Assembly: GCA_018267955.1 (NCBI GenBank)
Contig: JAFDXL010000005.1
Coordinates: forward strand, 1-64,000
DNA length: 64,000 bases
DNA from: Bacteroidota bacterium
GTDB taxonomy: Bacteria; Bacteroidota; Bacteroidia; Chitinophagales; Chitinophagaceae
Direction of reading: 5' to 3'
The number at the start of each line of letters is the position of its first letter. Position 1 is the stretch's first letter. A program made the position numbers and the translations under genes. This document shows positions 60,019 to 64,000 of this stretch, one piece after another. The notes below the pieces were generated by a model that saw only the letters and a program-made list of their open reading frames with translations, was not told the origin of the DNA and did no database searches.

Positions 60019-60396
60019 ATGTCAGCATACACGTACAACCAGCACATGGATATCAAGTTTGGTCACCTGCAACTGATAGATGTCCCGGAAATTGTATCAG
60101 CCTGTACCGAGCCCTGGTTCAACCAGACACTAACACAGGTAAATGATTCTGTGATACGCCTGGGTATTGTGCAGGGCGAGTATCACTGGCATAATCACCC
60201 TGATGATGATGAATTCTTTTTTGTGCTTTCCGGCCGTTTGTTCATAGACCTTGAAGATCGCACCATTGAACTCGGCCCGATGCAGGGCACTACAATTACC
60301 AAAGGTGTAATGCACCGCCCACGCGCGTTAGAAAAAACAGTAATGCTAATGGCCGAAACCAGCACTATAGATCCTATTGGCGATACCAGTAAGTAA
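60019..60396 (+). CDS. Cupin-domain protein
   Basis: The protein has 125 residues and a single cupin barrel. The metal-binding motif is EYHWHNHPDDDEFFFVLSG, with two His and a Glu. Then come LFIDLEDRTIELGPMQGTTI and GVMHRPRALEKTVMLM with the fourth ligand His. Small cupins of this type can be isomerases, dioxygenases or sensors. It converges with the outer-membrane protein gene, whose stop is one base away. Confidence 0.9.
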   Translation: MSAYTYNQHMDIKFGHLQLIDVPEIVSACTEPWFNQTLTQVNDSVIRLGIVQGEYHWHNHPDDDEFFFVLSGRLFIDLEDRTIELGPMQGTTITKGVMHRPRALEKTVMLMAETSTIDPIGDTSK

Positions 60397-61737
60397 TTAC
60401 ATTCGCTTCATCAGCGTTGGATAGAACCTCAAGTACACTTCGCCACCCATTGGTGCATTACCATATAGGCTGCGTAGTTTTACATCAGGTATATATAGTG
60501 TAGCCTGTGTACCTGCGGCAACACGTAGCGCTCCTACATGCAGCAGATCATAGGCTATCCCAAGGGTAGCTGCGTTTACAGAATAATTTCTATCATAGTA
60601 ATAAAACGCCATAGACTTCAAGTCCAGCTCTTCAGGAGATTTTTGTACCCATTCGTAACGGGTATAAATATCAAACCTTTTCAGTGCAAGAGACGCTTCA
60701 AGCAGTACAGCATTTTCTCCCTGCTCAGTTCCTGTTTTATTCAGTCCCCACAAAGCTGTAGCGTTAAGCAGTTTATTATCACTGAAGCTATAGCTATAAA
60801 CAACAGAAGCAGTAGTTCGGTTCACATCTTCTTTAGGATGTAATTCCTCCGGGCTTTTTACCCAGCCATGAGACACCTGCAATGCCCAGTGCGCATTGGG
60901 GTTAAAAGATAGACGTCCGCTCCATGAGTCGAACTTTGGCATATCAAAATTATACCTGTTCTCATCCGGCTCTCTCCCTGTAAAAGAAGATCCTTCTACT
61001 TTAAACTTACCATACCGGAAGCCTACCGTTGCTACTCCAAAGGTGATGTGTGTACCATCATTCCAATGATGGCTGATGGGTGCATCAGGATTGGTGAGTG
61101 CAGACGGCCGGTGCATAAAGGCTACAGACCCTAATGCCGGCTCCCCGGGGTAACCCAGATAGGCAAATACGTCTGCCTTTTTACTAAGCGCATAAGAATA
61201 GCTTATGGATAATTCAGAAAACAGATCGTGCGGGTGTTGCCTGTCAACTAATGGCTGCCCATTCCATGACTCCCCCGTCTGAAACAACAAAGGATATCCG
61301 CTACCACCAGCTATCAGCGCATCAAGGGAAAACATAGTACTAAAATGAAACAAACCCTTCTTACCTACTTTTCTTTGCCCCATCAGCATCAGCCAGTTAG
61401 GCGCATCCACTTTATTATCCCCCCTTCCACCATTATTGAATATATCCTGGCTATTATATCGTACATACAAATTACCATGCAGCATAAACATCCATTTACC
61501 GGAGTGCAGCATGTTACCATACATGGGCGAGTTATCAGGGAGCCAGCCGGTACCCGATCCATTTCTAGTCATCGGCAGGTTCAAAGAGTATGCATGGCTC
61601 ATGCTGCTCCTATCATGCATAGGCATATCCATCCCGTGCGCCATGGTATCGTCCATTTTCATGCCTTTCATATCATGCTGAGCAAATGCCGTCTGTAATC
61701 GCAGCAATACAAACGCCAAAAAGATGCATCTTTTCAT
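60397..61737 (-). CDS. Outer-membrane protein with Met/His-rich N-terminus
   Basis: From the ATG at 61737 the protein has 446 residues with signal peptide MKRCIFLAFVLLRLQTAFA. The mature N-terminus is QHDMKGMKMDDTMAHGMDM and continues with Met/His (PMHDRSSMSH), a copper-type binding sequence. The rest is a beta-barrel with girdles (MFMLHGNLYVRYNSQDIF, RFDIYTRYEWVQKSPEEL, AFYYYDRNYSVNAATLGIAY) and the terminal strand GGEVYLRFYPTLMKRM. Proteins of this type are found near copper and silver efflux genes. No such gene is in view here. Confidence 0.75.
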   Translation of the reverse strand: MKRCIFLAFVLLRLQTAFAQHDMKGMKMDDTMAHGMDMPMHDRSSMSHAYSLNLPMTRNGSGTGWLPDNSPMYGNMLHSGKWMFMLHGNLYVRYNSQDIFNNGGRGDNKVDAPNWLMLMGQRKVGKKGLFHFSTMFSLDALIAGGSGYPLLFQTGESWNGQPLVDRQHPHDLFSELSISYSYALSKKADVFAYLGYPGEPALGSVAFMHRPSALTNPDAPISHHWNDGTHITFGVATVGFRYGKFKVEGSSFTGREPDENRYNFDMPKFDSWSGRLSFNPNAHWALQVSHGWVKSPEELHPKEDVNRTTASVVYSYSFSDNKLLNATALWGLNKTGTEQGENAVLLEASLALKRFDIYTRYEWVQKSPEELDLKSMAFYYYDRNYSVNAATLGIAYDLLHVGALRVAAGTQATLYIPDVKLRSLYGNAPMGGEVYLRFYPTLMKRM

Positions 61738-61846
61738 ACTTCGAAGTTCTTTTAGTATGGGCAACAATATCATACCAGTCAGCTTAAAATTATTCGGTTT
61801 GGTGATCGTTTAGTATTTTAGTTCACTATTACTATCCTCCCCAATC

Positions 61847-64000
61847 ATGCAGAAACTGTTACTGACCATATTAGTTTTAATAAGCACGCTCTTCCATTCC
61901 CATGCTCAAAAAACGGACAGTACATATAGTAAGCTTAAAGATACTGCAGCGCTGGATGAATTCGTGATCGTAAACAAGGTAGCAATTAAGGTTACCAAAG
62001 ACACAGTCAGCTACACCGTAGATTCATTTAACCGTAATGCGCAGGCTACCACAGAAGATGTTCTAAAACGGCTGCCAGGCGTGGATGTTGCCAGTGACGG
62101 GACTATTACAGTACAGGGTAAAACCGTTGCCAAACTATACATCAATGGTAAGGAATACACCGCTCAAGACCTTCGTACCATTACCCAGAATATGCCTGCC
62201 GAGGTATTGGAAAAGATACAATTTGCCGATTACCAGGACGAGGATGCTCAGTTTACAGGCATTAAGCCCAATACGGATAAGAAGATCATCAACTTGCAAT
62301 TCAAGAAAAAGTATAAAGGCACCATACTCAGCCGCCTTTCCGCGGGGTATGGCACCAACAACAGGTACCAGGCAGGTTTGTTTACCAATTACATCACTGA
62401 TACCGTTCGCATCACTGCAATAGGTTATGCAGGCAATACCGGCGTAAACGATGCGAATAGCCAGGGCAATGACAACACACGCGCCGGCAGCAGGCCGCAA
62501 AATGGCATCAATAACAGGCAGGGCGGCAACCTCAACTTCTCTTACGAGCCCGGCAAGCGCTTCCGGCTGAATGGCACTTATGATGTAAGCAATAGCATGA
62601 ATGATCTTACACAAACCATATTCCGCACTACTTATTTACCAGGGGATAGCCAGCAATTGCGTACACAGGGTACAACACAAACAGCCAATACCATGCAGCA
62701 CCACCTTTCCCTGCGAAGCTATTACGAGGTAAACGACCGTAACATCCTGCAGTTAGATGGAGGCATCGGGTATCAGGCTGCAACAACGCATAGCAATACT
62801 ACAGATGCTATAGCTTACCAGTATGTGGACAACACCAGTTTTCGCAGAACGGCAGACAACCATACTGACAATAAAAGACCTTCCTATAACCTTTCTGCCA
62901 TTTACAGGCGTCGTTTCCAAAAACCGAAACGTACACTTATGCTAACCGGTAACGTTAATTATGGCAATGGCAGAGGTAGTGGTACGAACAATAATATAAA
63001 TGAATATTTTGCTCCAGGCTATGACAATAGCACCAGTTTTATTTCTTCTGATGATATTAATAACCTCTCAGCTACCGGTTCGCTGCGTTATACAGAGCCT
63101 TTAGGCAAAAGACATTTATTATCCTTCAGCTATTCTTACAATTATACAAAGGGCAACAGTACCAAAGAAGTGTTTGCAGATACCGGTAACGTTCTGGTAA
63201 AAGATACGATACAAAGCAGATCGTACAACAATCGTAATATAGATCAGCCCCTGAGCCTTACTTATCAGTATAGCGCCGAAAAGCTTACGGCTAATGCTAC
63301 TTTTATGGCTAAGCCATACTATCGCTACAGCGGGCAAAATACATCAGTGGGCACAGTAGAGCAAAGTGGCATCAATTATGCGCCGGGATTATCACTAAGG
63401 TATGATCTTGGTACAGGCAAATCTTTATCCTTTGGGTACAGTGGCAGTATTACCGCTCCGGATATATCCCAGCTACAGCCCATACCTGATTATACAGATA
63501 GCCTGAACATCCGCATCGGGAATCCTTCTCTTAGACCGGAAGTAACGCACAATGCCAGCCTGTCGCTCAACTATACTGATCCTAAAAAGCAACGTGTGGC
63601 CTGGGTACAGGTAAACGGCGGTAAGACAGATAACAAGATCATCAGTAAAACAGATATTACTGCTACCAAAAGGATCAGTTCTTATGCCAATGAGAACGGA
63701 ACATATCACATGGGTGCCTCCGCCAATTACGCGGCACCATTCCTGGTAAAAAAGATGAAGCTTATCACGGGCATCAATGGTAACTACAATAATAATATCT
63801 CTTACACCAATGGCACGTTACTGAATGTAGGTAGCTATTACATACAGCCTTCTGTAAGACTGCTATATATCTCTGATGCCTACGAAGGCGATCTGAACGC
63901 CAGCTACCGAACGAGCATAGTAGATAACCCTGCTGCTATATCTAATACTTTACAAACCTATAGTGTAGTGCAAACCGGCGCAATTGCTTTACCATTTAAA
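61847..64000 (+). CDS. TonB-dependent-receptor-like outer-membrane protein, partial
   Basis: The ATG at 61847 opens 718 codons with no stop up to the right edge. Signal peptide: KLLLTILVLISTLFHSHA. Residues about 45-140 form a plug-like domain: TEDVLKRLPGVDVASDGTIT, VQGKTVAKLYINGKEYTAQD and MPAEVLEKIQFADYQDED. The region after 150 is a barrel with alternating aromatic strands. The usual N-terminal carboxypeptidase-like domain is absent or very short, and no TonB box was identified. It is divergent from the Met/His-rich barrel gene, with 109 bases between, so they may share control. Confidence 0.85.
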   Translation, partial: MQKLLLTILVLISTLFHSHAQKTDSTYSKLKDTAALDEFVIVNKVAIKVTKDTVSYTVDSFNRNAQATTEDVLKRLPGVDVASDGTITVQGKTVAKLYINGKEYTAQDLRTITQNMPAEVLEKIQFADYQDEDAQFTGIKPNTDKKIINLQFKKKYKGTILSRLSAGYGTNNRYQAGLFTNYITDTVRITAIGYAGNTGVNDANSQGNDNTRAGSRPQNGINNRQGGNLNFSYEPGKRFRLNGTYDVSNSMNDLTQTIFRTTYLPGDSQQLRTQGTTQTANTMQHHLSLRSYYEVNDRNILQLDGGIGYQAATTHSNTTDAIAYQYVDNTSFRRTADNHTDNKRPSYNLSAIYRRRFQKPKRTLMLTGNVNYGNGRGSGTNNNINEYFAPGYDNSTSFISSDDINNLSATGSLRYTEPLGKRHLLSFSYSYNYTKGNSTKEVFADTGNVLVKDTIQSRSYNNRNIDQPLSLTYQYSAEKLTANATFMAKPYYRYSGQNTSVGTVEQSGINYAPGLSLRYDLGTGKSLSFGYSGSITAPDISQLQPIPDYTDSLNIRIGNPSLRPEVTHNASLSLNYTDPKKQRVAWVQVNGGKTDNKIISKTDITATKRISSYANENGTYHMGASANYAAPFLVKKMKLITGINGNYNNNISYTNGTLLNVGSYYIQPSVRLLYISDAYEGDLNASYRTSIVDNPAAISNTLQTYSVVQTGAIALPFK

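Overview
The window is a chromosomal segment from a member of the Bacteroidota, most likely a Chitinophagaceae-type organism. The evidence is direct: secreted proteins that end in a type IX secretion (T9SS) type A sorting domain with a YPNPN motif, ELWxxDGT-repeat proteins, lipoproteins with a Bacteroidota-style lipobox followed by Lys-rich residues, promoters of the TTTG-N19/20-TAnnTTTG type, and few Shine-Dalgarno sequences. No tRNA, rRNA or CRISPR array was seen.

Layout. 1-18.5 kb is a mosaic of single genes and small operons: two lipoproteins, one ELWxxDGT/T9SS protein, a SnoaL-like protein with an AraC regulator, an orphan barstar-like gene overlapping a secreted protein gene, DinB, a second AraC-like regulator, a 2H phosphodiesterase, an HxlR regulator divergent from an NmrA-type oxidoreductase, small membrane proteins, DUF1801, a methyltransferase, an aldehyde dehydrogenase with an AraC regulator, and an ArsR/SRPBCC pair with a very clear operator. 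18.6-22.6 kb is an arsenic resistance operon (arsR-arsC-arsM-acr3) with an MFS transporter gene upstream. A Crp/Fnr regulator and an MDR oxidoreductase follow. 24.4-34.2 kb is a tandem array of six ELWxxDGT paralogues, five with a T9SS sorting domain and one without. 34.2-45.5 kb holds cspA, a T9SS protein, a methyltransferase, a LigD-type DNA ligase/polymerase, a relic of a DUF389 gene, a trehalose synthase/phosphatase fusion, a B3-type metallo-beta-lactamase facing a serine beta-lactamase-type hydrolase, and exported proteins.

45.8-51.0 kb is a phage genome-packaging cassette: a 207-aa protein, small terminase, large terminase, portal, a 66-aa protein and a scaffold-like protein. It has its own housekeeping-type promoter and a terminator. 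No capsid, tail, integrase or lysis gene is visible. Next to it (51.2-53.4 kb) is an AT-richer islet of small genes separated by hairpins, including a 52-aa zinc-ribbon gene and a membrane-anchored winged-helix candidate. This 7.5-kb block is the most unusual part of the window.

53.5-64 kb returns to ordinary genes: a secreted TonB_C-domain protein, a START-domain protein, lysA, a DUF559 endonuclease gene embedded in palindromic repeats (probably a self-mobile repeat element), a YiiX-like peptidase, a DUF4878 lipoprotein, a His/Tyr-rich micro-lipoprotein, a cupin, a Met/His-rich outer-membrane protein and a TonB-dependent-receptor-like barrel that runs off the right end. Several genes shorter than 60 codons and the two genes cut by the window edges were found by reading the intergenic DNA directly.
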